DNA from: JAADEM01 sp965371855
Lineage (GTDB): Bacteria > Bacteroidota > Bacteroidia > Bacteroidales > Marinilabiliaceae
Assembly (NCBI GenBank): GCA_965371855.1
Contig: CBDUZZ010000091.1
Location: 1-15,069 of the forward strand
Length of the DNA: 15,069 bases
Direction of reading: 5' to 3'
The notes under the pieces are model-generated. The model did no database searches. It saw only the letters and a list, made by a program, of their open reading frames with translations, and had not been told where the DNA came from. Position numbers and translations under genes: made by a program. Below are positions 1 to 8,958 of the stretch, piece after piece (within the stretch, counting starts at the first letter, position 1; every line of letters begins with the position of its first letter).

Positions 1-207
1 TGAAAATCCTGAACCCTTTAATCTCTAATCAATATCCAATATCCAATAACCAATAACCAATATCCAATATCCAATGGAATTTGGAGATTGAGTATTCGAT
101 ATTGGGACTTGAAAATCCTGAACCCTTTAATCTCTAATCAATATCCAATATCCAATAACCAATATCCAATAACCAATGGAAATTGGAGATTGAGTATTCG
201 ATATTGG
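1..207. repeat. Tandem pair of ~100 bp intergenic repeat units built on heptamers
   Basis: Two direct copies of one unit occupy this stretch: copy 1 starts at 1 and copy 2 at 110. Each begins TGAAAATCCTGAACCC, continues into a run of AATATCC/AATAACC heptamers, and ends in GGAGATTGAGTATTCGATATTGG. Copy 1 has six heptamers (two AATATCC, two AATAACC, two AATATCC). Copy 2 has five, in a different order. The two copies therefore differ in length by exactly one heptamer (105 against 98 nt up to the last GATATTGG), plus a few substitutions. The heptamer block (CCAATATC) and the unit's tail (GATATTGG) are inverted complements, so a single strand could fold back. The unit lies downstream of the ROK gene stop. 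No protein coding is seen here. Similar AATATCC-type intergenic repeats occur in other Bacteroidota genomes as far as I recall; this could not be searched. Confidence 0.9.
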
Positions 208-208
208 A

Positions 209-232
209 AACCTTAACCTTAACCTTAACCTT
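209..232. repeat. AACCTT hexamer microsatellite, 4 copies
   Basis: Four perfect head-to-tail AACCTT copies follow directly after the heptamer repeat unit and end about 13 bp before the stop codon of the minus-strand ROK gene. The run resembles a telomere-type hexamer, but nothing else suggests a chromosome end. Simple slippage-prone DNA is the plain reading. Confidence 0.85.
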
Positions 233-244
233 ATACCCTAAGCC

Positions 245-1345
245 TCACTTCTTATCCAAAGCATTTAGAGCAAATGCATAAGCTCCAATGGAAATTGCCT
301 TACTTGCACCGAGTTTTGATATTCCTACTCCCGTACGCGACAACGGATCATACTGTATCCTTTTATCACTGCCGGGTACTTTTATCTCTTTCAGGTCACC
401 TTTTAAGAAGATATTTAATTCATTTTCATCTTCGAAATTGAAAGATTTTTGAACCAGACGTCTGTAGGAATCACCATTAAAATTTTCATACATACTATTC
501 ATCTCATCAAACACTGCAGGAAATATTAAAGAGTATGCACCTGACACACCTCCTCCTATTACCACAATGCCATCGATTAAAGTAACCAGATGACTAATTG
601 CATCACCCAAAGACTCACCAACCTGTCTGAATGCCTCTGCGGCAGCTTTAACATCACCTTCCTTGTCACCGGTTGCGATATCAAAAATATCTTTAGGAGT
701 TAACTCTGAGCTGTTTCCTGACATTTGATTATATACCCTTTGAATAGCACGTATGCTGATGCTCTCCTCCATGTTCATCTCAGGATGTAGTTTATTTCTT
801 AGCAACCACACTTCTCCTGCACCAGAGTTGTCACCAATAAGGAGTTCTCCATCACGAACTATTCCGGCACCAAATCCGGTACCAAGGGTTATTCCAATTA
901 AGTTTTTAAATCTTTTGGAACTACCTGATCTTTCCAACTCTTCATTTATAAAAGGCAATAAGCCGGCTATCGCCTCACCATAAGCAAACAGATCACCATC
1001 ATTATTAATAAAAACCGGTAAATCGAATTTTTCTTCAAGCATAGGGCCCAGAGCAATCCCTCCCCTAAAAGCGGGCAAATTACCCAAGTCACCAATTATC
1101 CCATTAAGATAATCAGCAGGGCCCGGAAAAGCAAAACTAATTGCCACCGGCTCAGACTCAAGTTTTGATACCACCTCTTCAAATCCCGTTACAATGGTTT
1201 CAAGACACAAGCGTAAGTCATAGGCGTTAGAAGGTTTTGCAACCGGTGTTACAATTTCCTCATTACCCTGAATTGCAGAAAACACAAAATTTGTTCCTCC
1301 TGCATCTAAAGTTAAAACAACCCGCTTGTCATTAATTGTATTCAT
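245..1345 (-). CDS. ROK-family sugar kinase-like protein
   Basis: This 366-residue protein has the ROK (repressor/ORF/kinase) fold of the actin-like ATPase superfamily; kinase members phosphorylate sugars such as glucose, fructose, mannose or N-acetyl sugars in the cytoplasm. Visible motifs are the phosphate-binding DAGGT (residues 14-18), the SFAFPGPAD segment (about 70-78), the catalytic-site INNDGDLFAYGEA with D116 as the likely base, and the glycine-rich LGTGFGAGIV loop (about 154-163) followed by GDNSGAGE. The zinc site of classical ROK proteins (CxCGxxGCxE) is missing, and the usual GH of AGExGH is replaced by AGEVWLLRNK. There is no N-terminal helix-turn-helix, so it is not a NagC/Mlc-type repressor. 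The ATG at 1345 leaves only about seven residues before the first beta strand, which fits the family. Substrate is not assignable. It is transcribed away from the adhesin locus, with a candidate promoter at 1373-1405. Confidence 0.85.
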   Translation of the reverse strand: MNTINDKRVVLTLDAGGTNFVFSAIQGNEEIVTPVAKPSNAYDLRLCLETIVTGFEEVVSKLESEPVAISFAFPGPADYLNGIIGDLGNLPAFRGGIALGPMLEEKFDLPVFINNDGDLFAYGEAIAGLLPFINEELERSGSSKRFKNLIGITLGTGFGAGIVRDGELLIGDNSGAGEVWLLRNKLHPEMNMEESISIRAIQRVYNQMSGNSSELTPKDIFDIATGDKEGDVKAAAEAFRQVGESLGDAISHLVTLIDGIVVIGGGVSGAYSLIFPAVFDEMNSMYENFNGDSYRRLVQKSFNFEDENELNIFLKGDLKEIKVPGSDKRIQYDPLSRTGVGISKLGASKAISIGAYAFALNALDKK

Positions 1346-1372
1346 ATTGTTTAGTTTATAAAGTTAAAAGTT

Positions 1373-1405
1373 CAAAGTTATCAAGTAGAGATAAAAGAAC
1401 AGAAA
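1373..1405 (-). promoter_or_regulatory. Candidate Bacteroidota promoter for the ROK gene
   Basis: Read on the minus strand, TAACTTTG (1380 to 1373) matches the Bacteroidota -7 consensus TAnnTTTG exactly. A TTTCTG element 19 nt upstream is a weak match for the -33 TTTG/TTG box. Transcription would start near 1367, giving a leader of about 20 nt before the ATG at 1345. The gap 1346-1611 showed no equally good box for the divergent adhesin gene. Confidence 0.45.
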
Positions 1406-1611
1406 CCACTATCACTTGCTCTCAAAAATCACCGCACACAAAAATAAAATATTGGTAAGTTTTTGGCCTGTTTTTGCAAAAAATCACTCCATTAATAACA
1501 TTTATTAACTTTTCGTACCGTATTTCATCAATTTAGTCAAAAAAATGATGATAATTCCATTTAAGAATCTTATTTTTAATGTTGCTCTAAAAGCGATAAA
1601 ATCAACCTGAT

Positions 1612-4600
1612 ATGCAAACGATATTCAAATTATTAATACTTCCGGGAATACTATTCTTTTTTTCTTTCACCTTTTTAAATAATTTAAGTGCCCAAAACGC
1701 ACCATCACTTAATCCTATTTCTAACATAAACCTTTCAGAATCTGCCACTCCTACCGAACAACCGGTCAACCTTACAGGCATTAACGATAACGATGGCTAC
1801 ACACAAACAATCACTATTACAGCAAGCAGTAACAATACTAGTCTGATACCTGACCCCGCAGAAACCTACACATCACCTAACACTACAGGCTCACTGGCTT
1901 TTACTCCTGTTGCAAATGCTCACGGCCAAGCAACCATAACTGTTACTGTTGATGATGGTGTTGACACTCCGGGAACTGTTACTTTTACAGTTTATGTAAA
2001 CGGAGCACCGGATTTTACATCTTCAACTTCGGCTGATTTTAATGAAAATGGTACAGGAACTGTAATTGATGTGAATGCAGATGACCCCGAAAGCAACAGC
2101 ATAGCATTCTCAATTCAGTCGGATGTAACGGATAATAATCTATTCTCTATTGACGCAACATCTGGAATTTTGACTTTCATTAATCCACCTGATTATGAAA
2201 ATACCGGACACTCAAATGTATATACTGTAACCGCTACTGCTACTGATAACGGTTCACCTGCAAATTATAGCACTCAAACAATTACAATTACTGTCAACAA
2301 CGTAAACGAAGCACCGGTGATTGACGCTTTACAAATTTTCGATATTGATGAAAACAGTGCAATTGGCACTTCTGTCGGAACGGTTTTAGCTACTGATGTT
2401 GATGTTCCTACTACTCTTACATACTCAATCACTTCGGGAAACAATTTAGGTATGTTTGCAATCGACGCTTCAAATGGTGAAATTACTGCTGCTTCTGCTG
2501 CTATTGATTATGAAACTACTATTCAGTACATTTTAGGTATTCATGTTACAGACGGAACTCTTGCTGACGATGAAACTGTAACTGTTAATATCAACAATGT
2601 AAATGAAGCACCGGTGATTGACGCTTTACAAATTTTCGATATTGATGAAAACAGTGCAATTGGCACTTCTGTCGGAACGGTTTTAGCTACTGATGTTGAT
2701 GTTCCTACTACTCTTACATACTCAATCACTTCGGGAAACAATACCGGTATGTTTGCTATCAACTCTTCAACAGGTGCTATTACTGCGGCATCAGATGCAA
2801 TTGATTATGAAACAACCGCTCAATACATATTGGGCATTCATGTTACTGATGGTAGTCTTGCTGACGATGAAACTGTAACTGTGAATATTAACAATGTTAA
2901 TGAAGCACCGGTCTTTACCTCTAATAATCCCGTTCCTGTTAATGAAAATCAAACGGCTACTTTAACCATCGAGGCTTCTGATCCGGAAAGCAATCCCATT
3001 ACATATTATTTACCGGTCGGTACAGGCGACAACAACTTATTTTCAATAACCCCTTCTTCTGGTATACTTACTTTTAATTCTGCCCCTGATTTTGAATCTC
3101 CTGCCGACAGTGATACCAACAACAGTTATCTTGTTACTGTAGTTGCGGCTGATAATCAGACTCCGGCAATGTCAAACTCCCAAACTATTACGATAACAGT
3201 TAACAACATTAATGAAGCACCGGTTTTCACTTCTAATAATGACGTTACTGTTGACGAAAATCAAACGGCTACTTTAACAGTCACGGCTTCTGACCCGGAA
3301 AGTAATCCGGTAACATATTCCTTGCCGGCAGGTACGGGTGACAACAATCTATTTACAATTAATTCAACATCCGGAGTTCTTACTTTTAATACAGCTCCCG
3401 ACTTTGAAAATCCCACTGACAGTGATACAAACAACATTTATCTTGTTACGGTTGTTGCTGCCGATAATCAAACACCGTCTCTCTCAAACAATCAAGACTT
3501 AACAATTACTGTGAACAATGTTAATGAAGTTCCTACTGCTAATAACGATACATATAGTGTAAATGAAGATAACACTCTTTCTATAAATGCACCGGGTGTA
3601 ATTAACAATGATACCGATGAAGAAGACGATAATCTAATTGCATATCTAAGAGACAACGTATCTAATGGTAATCTTACTTTTAATCCAGACGGCTCTTTCA
3701 CTTATTCATCAAAAGAAAATTATAACGGCACTGATCAATTTAGTTACTATGTAAATGATGGAAACTCAAATAGTACTGATGCTACTGTAACAATAATAAT
3801 TAATCCACAGAACGATACTCCTGTTGCGTATGACGACACATACAACATAATTGAGGATCATACTTTGACAGTTAACACTCCGGGAGTACTTGCAAATGAT
3901 ATTGATATTGACGACAATTCACTTACTGCCACATTAATATCTACAACCTCAAATGGTACTCTTACTCTTAATCCCAACGGCTCTTTCACTTATCAGCCTA
4001 TTCTTAATTTTGCCGGAATAGACTCTTTTAGATATGCAGCTAATGATGGCAGCAAATCATATAGTAACACAGCAACTGTAACAATAAATGTTGGTGCAAC
4101 AAATGACCCTCCGGTTAGCCAGGATGATACTTATAAAACTAATGAAGATGAAACTCTTATTGTTGAACTTCCCGGAATATTAAGTAACGATACTGACCCT
4201 GATAACAATTCTCTTTCAGTAATCCTTGTAAGTAATGTTTCACATGGCACTCTTAATTTAAACACTAACGGTTCTTTTTCTTATTCTCCAAATAGCAATT
4301 ACCATGGTAACGACAACTTTACTTATAAGGCATCAGATAGTCAGGTGCAAGGAAATACATCTACCGTTAACATAAACATCTCTCCGGTTAATGATTATCC
4401 TGTTGCTGTTGATGATTACTTCTATACTGCTGAAGATATACCTGACAATATCATTGTAACTACAAACGATAAAGATCTCAATGACAGTCAAAACGGGGGA
4501 ATAAATGAAACTTCAATATCAATAATTTCACAAGCTAAACATGGAACAGCTTTTATAATTGGTAATAAAATCAACTACACTCCATATTCAAGATTTTATG

Positions 4601-7600
4601 GAGAAGACACACTGAGCTATGTTATTTTCGATTCCGGTTATCCTCTGCCCCCATTAAGTGATACTGCTTATGTTTTTATTCAGGTAGCCCGTAGGCATCC
4701 TTTAGCTGTTGATGATGATATTTCAATTAATGAAGACAATACCATTGATATTAACGTTTTACAAAACGATTTGGATTTAGATATCAATCCTGCGTCAGTA
4801 ACGATAGGCACACCTCCTTTACATGGAAGTGTTGTTGTTAATAGCACAAATGGCATTATCACCTACGCTCCTAATCTTAATTACTTCGGAACAGATGAAA
4901 ACGGAGATAGTTTTACATATACGGTAAAAGACATGACAGGTTTGTCAAGTGATATAGCCAATGTAAATATTGACATATTACCTGTTCCTGATTCACCAAC
5001 AACTACAGATGTTCACAGATCAACACCTGAAGATATTCCAATAACAATACAACTTGACGTATTAGCTTCTGATCCGGATAATGATTTAGATCCATCCTCC
5101 GTTGAATTCATTACAAATCCAACAAACGGGACTAAATCAAACAACAATACTAACGGAGCAATAACTTATGAACCTAACCATGGCTTTTCAGGAACAGACA
5201 CATTAACTTTTAGAATTTCAGATCTTTTAGGAAATGTTAGTAATATATCAAGCATAATTATCAATGTATCAGATGAAGCCCCTAATGCCATTAATGACAC
5301 AATCAACATCAGTGAAGACCAAACTATTTATATTAATGTATTAGCAAATGATACAGATCCTCAAGATAATATTGTTGCTGATTCTGTAAGAATAACAATA
5401 TTGCCAACTCATGGCATTGTTATTGTCAACAAATCAACCGGAATATTAACATATACTCCTGATGAAAATTTCAACGGAAACGACATATTTACCTATTCCA
5501 TAGCCGATGCAACTAATTATCATGATCAGGCACAAGTAATTATTAATATAACACCGGTTAATGATCCTCCGGTCGCAATTAACGACACTATAAAATCGCA
5601 AGAAGATCAAAATATAGAAATTGACATCTTTAACAATGATTATGACATTGACAATCTTATTGACTCTACCTTAATATCAATACCTTCGCCACCTACACAC
5701 GGTCAGGTAACCTTTGATGCAACTACACATTTAATTACATTTATTCCTGAACCAAACTATTATGGTAACGATAGTTTAAAATATGAAGTCTTTGATGAGG
5801 AAGGAGCATCATCACAAGGATTGGTATTTATTTCACTAACAGCTATACCTGACCCTCCAGAGGCAGAAGATGACAATTTCATCACCAATGAAGAGACAGA
5901 GGTAACTATTAATGTTGTCTTAAATGATATTGATATTGAAAATGATATTGATACATGTAGTCTTGATATCGTGGGTGATCCTTTGCATGGTACAGTTACC
6001 GTACTACCAACCCCCAATTGTGGAAACATTAGTTATACTCCCGATAATAATTATTTCGGAACAGATTATTTTATTTATCAAATTAGTGATACATCCGGGT
6101 TATCAGGACAAGCAACTGCATATATCACTATTAACAATACTCCTGATGCGCCTGTTGCTATTGATGACAACTACACTACTCCGGAAGACTCAACATTAAT
6201 AATGAATGTTCTGTTTAATGATTATGACCCTGATAATAATATTGACTCAACCCAATTAAGTATTCTTGATACACCTGAAAATGGTACACTTGAAATAACA
6301 AATAATCGAATTATTTATGTTCCGGCTTCTAATTTTAATGGAACCGATCAATTCAAATATCAGATATGTGACTCAACAAATCTTCACGATAGTGCTTTTG
6401 TTTACATAAATATAACTCCTATAAATGATGCTCCTGTTGCCGTGGACGATTATGACAAGACAGTCAGCCAATTAAACATTAAAACCAATGTAGCAGAAAA
6501 TGACATTGATGTTGATAACAACCTTGATCTTTATAGCATTATTGTTATTTCTCAGCCGTTGCATGGCTCAGTAGCGGTGGAAAATGGTACAGGATACATA
6601 ATATATACACCTACACCGAATGTAGATTATTACGGTTTGGATAGCTATGATTACCGAATATGTGATACTTATGGTGCTTGCGATACAGCAACTGTATTCC
6701 TTGAGATCACCTCGGGTAATGTAGCTCCTATAACACAACCCGATTATGTAACCACAGACGAGGATACCCCTGTAAGCATTTCACCGGCAAATAATGACAA
6801 AGACCCTAATGACAATCTGGACATCACAAGTATCACAATAGCTAAAGAACCTGACTATGGAACAGCGACTTCAAATGCATTATTAAGTCAAATTACATAT
6901 GAACCGAATCTGAACTTTAATGGAACAGATACTATTTTATACAGCATTTGTGATTTAGCAGAACCTCCTCTATGTTCTGTTGATACTATTATTATTACTG
7001 TAAATCCTGTAAATGATTCACCTGTTGCTGCTCAACGAAATATTCAATCCTTTGATAACTCAACTGTTGATATTGACGTGTTATCCTACTGTTCAGATCC
7101 TGAAAATGATCCGTTAACAGTTTCCATTTCTGAATCCTCTCCTGTTATTAATGGTATTGTTTCAGTAAATGAAGATAATACTATCAGGTACGAATCGGCT
7201 GAGGGTATATATTGCACTTCCGAACAAATAATTTATGAAGTTTGTGATGATGATGGACTATGCGCAACTGCGAGTATTTTCATTACATTAGTTCCAACAG
7301 ACAGCGATGGGGATAATATTCCGGATGATGTAGAAAAAGATGGAGATCCCGATGGCGATGGAACACCAAACTATCTTGATGATGATTCGGACGGTGATGG
7401 CATTTCAGATTTTATTGAAGGTGCAATAAATGACCCGTGTAGTGATGTATTGCCTGATACTGATGGAGATTCCACTCCTGACTATCTGGATACCGATAGT
7501 GATAATGATGGTGTACCTGATATTGACGAAGGATATGATGATTGTGATAATGACGGTATTCCGGATTATCAGGATATAGAAGATGATTGCGTTGAAAGGT

Positions 7601-7875
7601 TAGATGTTCCGGATACATTCTCGCCCAATGGAGATGGTATTAATGATTATTTTAAAATACCGGGTGCTAACGAGCTACCTAATGATGAATTGTATGTTTA
7701 TAATCGATGGGGTGGATTAGTTTTCGAATCAAAAAATTATGACAACTCCTGGGACGGTAAATCCTCGAAGAACCTGTTAGGCACTTCAGAATTGACAGAA
7801 GGAACATATTTCTACATTTATAAGCCTGATGATTCAATGCAGGTTTTCAAAGGGACCGTTTACTTAAAACGTTAG
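1612..7875 (+). CDS. Giant secreted cadherin/Ig-like repeat adhesin with T9SS type B sorting domain
   Basis: This 2087-residue protein is a secreted or surface-bound multidomain adhesin. It has a signal peptide (about 1-28, hydrophobic core then NLSAQ) and an Ig-like domain (about 30-131). Five cadherin-type repeats follow, starting near residues 132, 234, 333, 432 and 536, with linkers like NNVNEAP and calcium-type DPES/DENS motifs. Next come 13 tandem Big_9/cadherin-like repeats of about 95 residues (about 640-1893), each opening PVAxDDxY..NED and holding NGTLT..P...Y.G.DxFxY. Acidic TSP3-like repeats rich in DSDGDGIxD follow (about 1896-1990). The C-terminal CHU_C/type B T9SS signal (about 1997-2087) carries FSPNGDGINDYF, YNRWGGLVF and GTYFY. 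Type B proteins are exported by the T9SS and commonly act with a PorP/SprF partner, which lies 4 nt downstream. All 14 cysteines fall after residue 1448. The ligand is unknown. The ATG at 1612 is chosen because the signal peptide follows at once. Confidence 0.92.
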   Translation: MQTIFKLLILPGILFFFSFTFLNNLSAQNAPSLNPISNINLSESATPTEQPVNLTGINDNDGYTQTITITASSNNTSLIPDPAETYTSPNTTGSLAFTPVANAHGQATITVTVDDGVDTPGTVTFTVYVNGAPDFTSSTSADFNENGTGTVIDVNADDPESNSIAFSIQSDVTDNNLFSIDATSGILTFINPPDYENTGHSNVYTVTATATDNGSPANYSTQTITITVNNVNEAPVIDALQIFDIDENSAIGTSVGTVLATDVDVPTTLTYSITSGNNLGMFAIDASNGEITAASAAIDYETTIQYILGIHVTDGTLADDETVTVNINNVNEAPVIDALQIFDIDENSAIGTSVGTVLATDVDVPTTLTYSITSGNNTGMFAINSSTGAITAASDAIDYETTAQYILGIHVTDGSLADDETVTVNINNVNEAPVFTSNNPVPVNENQTATLTIEASDPESNPITYYLPVGTGDNNLFSITPSSGILTFNSAPDFESPADSDTNNSYLVTVVAADNQTPAMSNSQTITITVNNINEAPVFTSNNDVTVDENQTATLTVTASDPESNPVTYSLPAGTGDNNLFTINSTSGVLTFNTAPDFENPTDSDTNNIYLVTVVAADNQTPSLSNNQDLTITVNNVNEVPTANNDTYSVNEDNTLSINAPGVINNDTDEEDDNLIAYLRDNVSNGNLTFNPDGSFTYSSKENYNGTDQFSYYVNDGNSNSTDATVTIIINPQNDTPVAYDDTYNIIEDHTLTVNTPGVLANDIDIDDNSLTATLISTTSNGTLTLNPNGSFTYQPILNFAGIDSFRYAANDGSKSYSNTATVTINVGATNDPPVSQDDTYKTNEDETLIVELPGILSNDTDPDNNSLSVILVSNVSHGTLNLNTNGSFSYSPNSNYHGNDNFTYKASDSQVQGNTSTVNINISPVNDYPVAVDDYFYTAEDIPDNIIVTTNDKDLNDSQNGGINETSISIISQAKHGTAFIIGNKINYTPYSRFYGEDTLSYVIFDSGYPLPPLSDTAYVFIQVARRHPLAVDDDISINEDNTIDINVLQNDLDLDINPASVTIGTPPLHGSVVVNSTNGIITYAPNLNYFGTDENGDSFTYTVKDMTGLSSDIANVNIDILPVPDSPTTTDVHRSTPEDIPITIQLDVLASDPDNDLDPSSVEFITNPTNGTKSNNNTNGAITYEPNHGFSGTDTLTFRISDLLGNVSNISSIIINVSDEAPNAINDTINISEDQTIYINVLANDTDPQDNIVADSVRITILPTHGIVIVNKSTGILTYTPDENFNGNDIFTYSIADATNYHDQAQVIINITPVNDPPVAINDTIKSQEDQNIEIDIFNNDYDIDNLIDSTLISIPSPPTHGQVTFDATTHLITFIPEPNYYGNDSLKYEVFDEEGASSQGLVFISLTAIPDPPEAEDDNFITNEETEVTINVVLNDIDIENDIDTCSLDIVGDPLHGTVTVLPTPNCGNISYTPDNNYFGTDYFIYQISDTSGLSGQATAYITINNTPDAPVAIDDNYTTPEDSTLIMNVLFNDYDPDNNIDSTQLSILDTPENGTLEITNNRIIYVPASNFNGTDQFKYQICDSTNLHDSAFVYINITPINDAPVAVDDYDKTVSQLNIKTNVAENDIDVDNNLDLYSIIVISQPLHGSVAVENGTGYIIYTPTPNVDYYGLDSYDYRICDTYGACDTATVFLEITSGNVAPITQPDYVTTDEDTPVSISPANNDKDPNDNLDITSITIAKEPDYGTATSNALLSQITYEPNLNFNGTDTILYSICDLAEPPLCSVDTIIITVNPVNDSPVAAQRNIQSFDNSTVDIDVLSYCSDPENDPLTVSISESSPVINGIVSVNEDNTIRYESAEGIYCTSEQIIYEVCDDDGLCATASIFITLVPTDSDGDNIPDDVEKDGDPDGDGTPNYLDDDSDGDGISDFIEGAINDPCSDVLPDTDGDSTPDYLDTDSDNDGVPDIDEGYDDCDNDGIPDYQDIEDDCVERLDVPDTFSPNGDGINDYFKIPGANELPNDELYVYNRWGGLVFESKNYDNSWDGKSSKNLLGTSELTEGTYFYIYKPDDSMQVFKGTVYLKR
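2311..2445 (+). repeat. Copy 1 of a 135-bp identical repeat inside the adhesin gene
   Basis: These 135 bases are identical to 2608-2742, 297 bp (99 codons) downstream. They encode the first half of cadherin repeats 2 and 3 of the adhesin. Identity at synonymous sites means a recent duplication or gene conversion rather than protein-level selection. The remaining half of each repeat is similar but diverged in third positions. Confidence 0.95.
2608..2742 (+). repeat. Copy 2 of the 135-bp identical repeat inside the adhesin gene
   Basis: Exact copy of 2311-2445, in frame, forming the first half of cadherin repeat 3. Recombination between the copies would remove or add exactly 99 residues without a frameshift. 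Confidence 0.95.
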
Positions 7876-7879
7876 AACA

Positions 7880-8842
7880 ATGACTATAAAACGAAATATA
7901 CATATCAAACGAAATAGATGGCATATAAATATACTGCTGTTGTTTCTATTCTTTATCCCTATAGAATCCTTTTCACAACAGGATCCTCTTTACACACAGT
8001 ATATGTTCAATACGCTGGCCATTAACCCGGGATATGCCGGAACAAGGGATATGTTAAGCTTAATGTTATCAAGCCGGAGTCAGTGGGTTGGTTTTGACGG
8101 TGCTCCTTCAACACAAACATTCACGGCTAATTCACCAGTTGCAAATAAAAATATCGGATTAGGCATATCTGTTTTATATGATCGTATTGGTTCTACAAAA
8201 CAAACAGGAACATATATCGATTACTCTTTTCAAATAAAATTATCAAAAAACACAAAATTATCTTTCGGAGTTAAAGGAGGTGGAAATTTCTATCAACTGG
8301 ATATGACACAGTTAATACGACTCACACCATACGATGACCCTGCATATTCAGAACCAAATATTAATAAGTTCCTGCCCAACTTTGGTATTGGAATATATTT
8401 CTATTCACCCGTCTTCTATTTTGGTGCATCAGTTCCTAAACTGCTCGAAAATAAATTCAGTTCAGGAGATGTAGAAACTTATCAGGAAGGTAAAGAAACC
8501 AGACATTACTATATAATGACCGGTTACGTTTTTAACATCAGCAGTGATGTGAAATTCAAACCATCTGTTTTAACCCGATTAACGCAGGCAGCACCTTTTT
8601 CCATGGATATTAATGCAAACTTCCTCTTCGTTGATCGTGTATGGGTAGGTGCAATGTATCGTATATCAGGTGCATTTGGCGGCATTGTTCAGTTCAAGTT
8701 TACACCCCAATTCAGAATAGGGTATTCCTACGATATGAATACAACTGAATTACAAAATTACAATAACGGAACACATGAAATAATGCTTAATTATGAGTTC
8801 AACTTTAAAAAAAACAAAGTACAAAATCCACGATACTTTTAG
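7880..8842 (+). CDS. PorP/SprF-family type IX secretion outer-membrane protein
   Basis: This 320-residue protein belongs to the PorP/SprF family, predicted outer-membrane beta-barrels needed for export or surface retention of T9SS substrates, especially type B ones (SprF for the adhesin SprB in Flavobacterium johnsoniae). A basic N-terminus is followed by a hydrophobic stretch (about 17-29) and IESFSQ, a plausible signal peptidase site. The mature start QDPLYTQYMFNTLAINPGYAG is the family hallmark. The rest alternates short beta strands with glycine/aromatic residues (for example GIGIYFYSPVFYFGASVPKL and FRIGYSYD), fitting a barrel. It begins 4 nt after the adhesin stop, so the two are almost certainly cotranscribed, and the partner is inferred to be that adhesin. 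Length is normal for the family, and no part appears truncated. Confidence 0.92.
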   Translation: MTIKRNIHIKRNRWHINILLLFLFFIPIESFSQQDPLYTQYMFNTLAINPGYAGTRDMLSLMLSSRSQWVGFDGAPSTQTFTANSPVANKNIGLGISVLYDRIGSTKQTGTYIDYSFQIKLSKNTKLSFGVKGGGNFYQLDMTQLIRLTPYDDPAYSEPNINKFLPNFGIGIYFYSPVFYFGASVPKLLENKFSSGDVETYQEGKETRHYYIMTGYVFNISSDVKFKPSVLTRLTQAAPFSMDINANFLFVDRVWVGAMYRISGAFGGIVQFKFTPQFRIGYSYDMNTTELQNYNNGTHEIMLNYEFNFKKNKVQNPRYF

Positions 8843-8879
8843 GAGATGTGAGAATGTGGAGGTGTGAAGATTTAAGGAA

Positions 8880-8911
8880 TTGAGGATATGATAACTAAAT
8901 ACTTAACCTTG
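8880..8911 (+). promoter_or_regulatory. Weak candidate promoter before the TPR/PD40 gene
   Basis: TTG (8880-8882) and TAACCTTG (8904-8911, one mismatch to TAnnTTTG) are 21 nt apart, a fitting -33/-7 spacing for Bacteroidota. The 116-bp gap also has low-complexity, partly repeated text (GATAACTAAATACT near 8890 and GATAAACTAAATACT near 8940). Read-through from the upstream pair is equally possible. Confidence 0.3.
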
Positions 8912-8958
8912 ATTATAAAATATTAAACTTGATGAACTTGATAAACTAAATACTACGG

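Noticed and set aside
1..207. CRISPR array
   Set aside because: The repeats are heptamers inside two ~100-bp units, with no spacers of uniform length and unique sequence and no cas genes.
209..232. Telomere or linear-replicon end
   Set aside because: Only four hexamers, inside the window next to a gene, and no hairpin end or terminal protein gene.
753..983. Plus-strand open frame of 76 codons opposite the ROK gene
   Set aside because: It lies wholly inside the well-supported ROK gene on the other strand, is proline/serine-rich, and has no recognisable motif; a shadow frame.
7412..7618. Minus-strand frame rich in His and Tyr opposite the TSP3 region
   Set aside because: The composition is the complement of the Asp-rich GAT/GAC repeats of the adhesin; no independent support.
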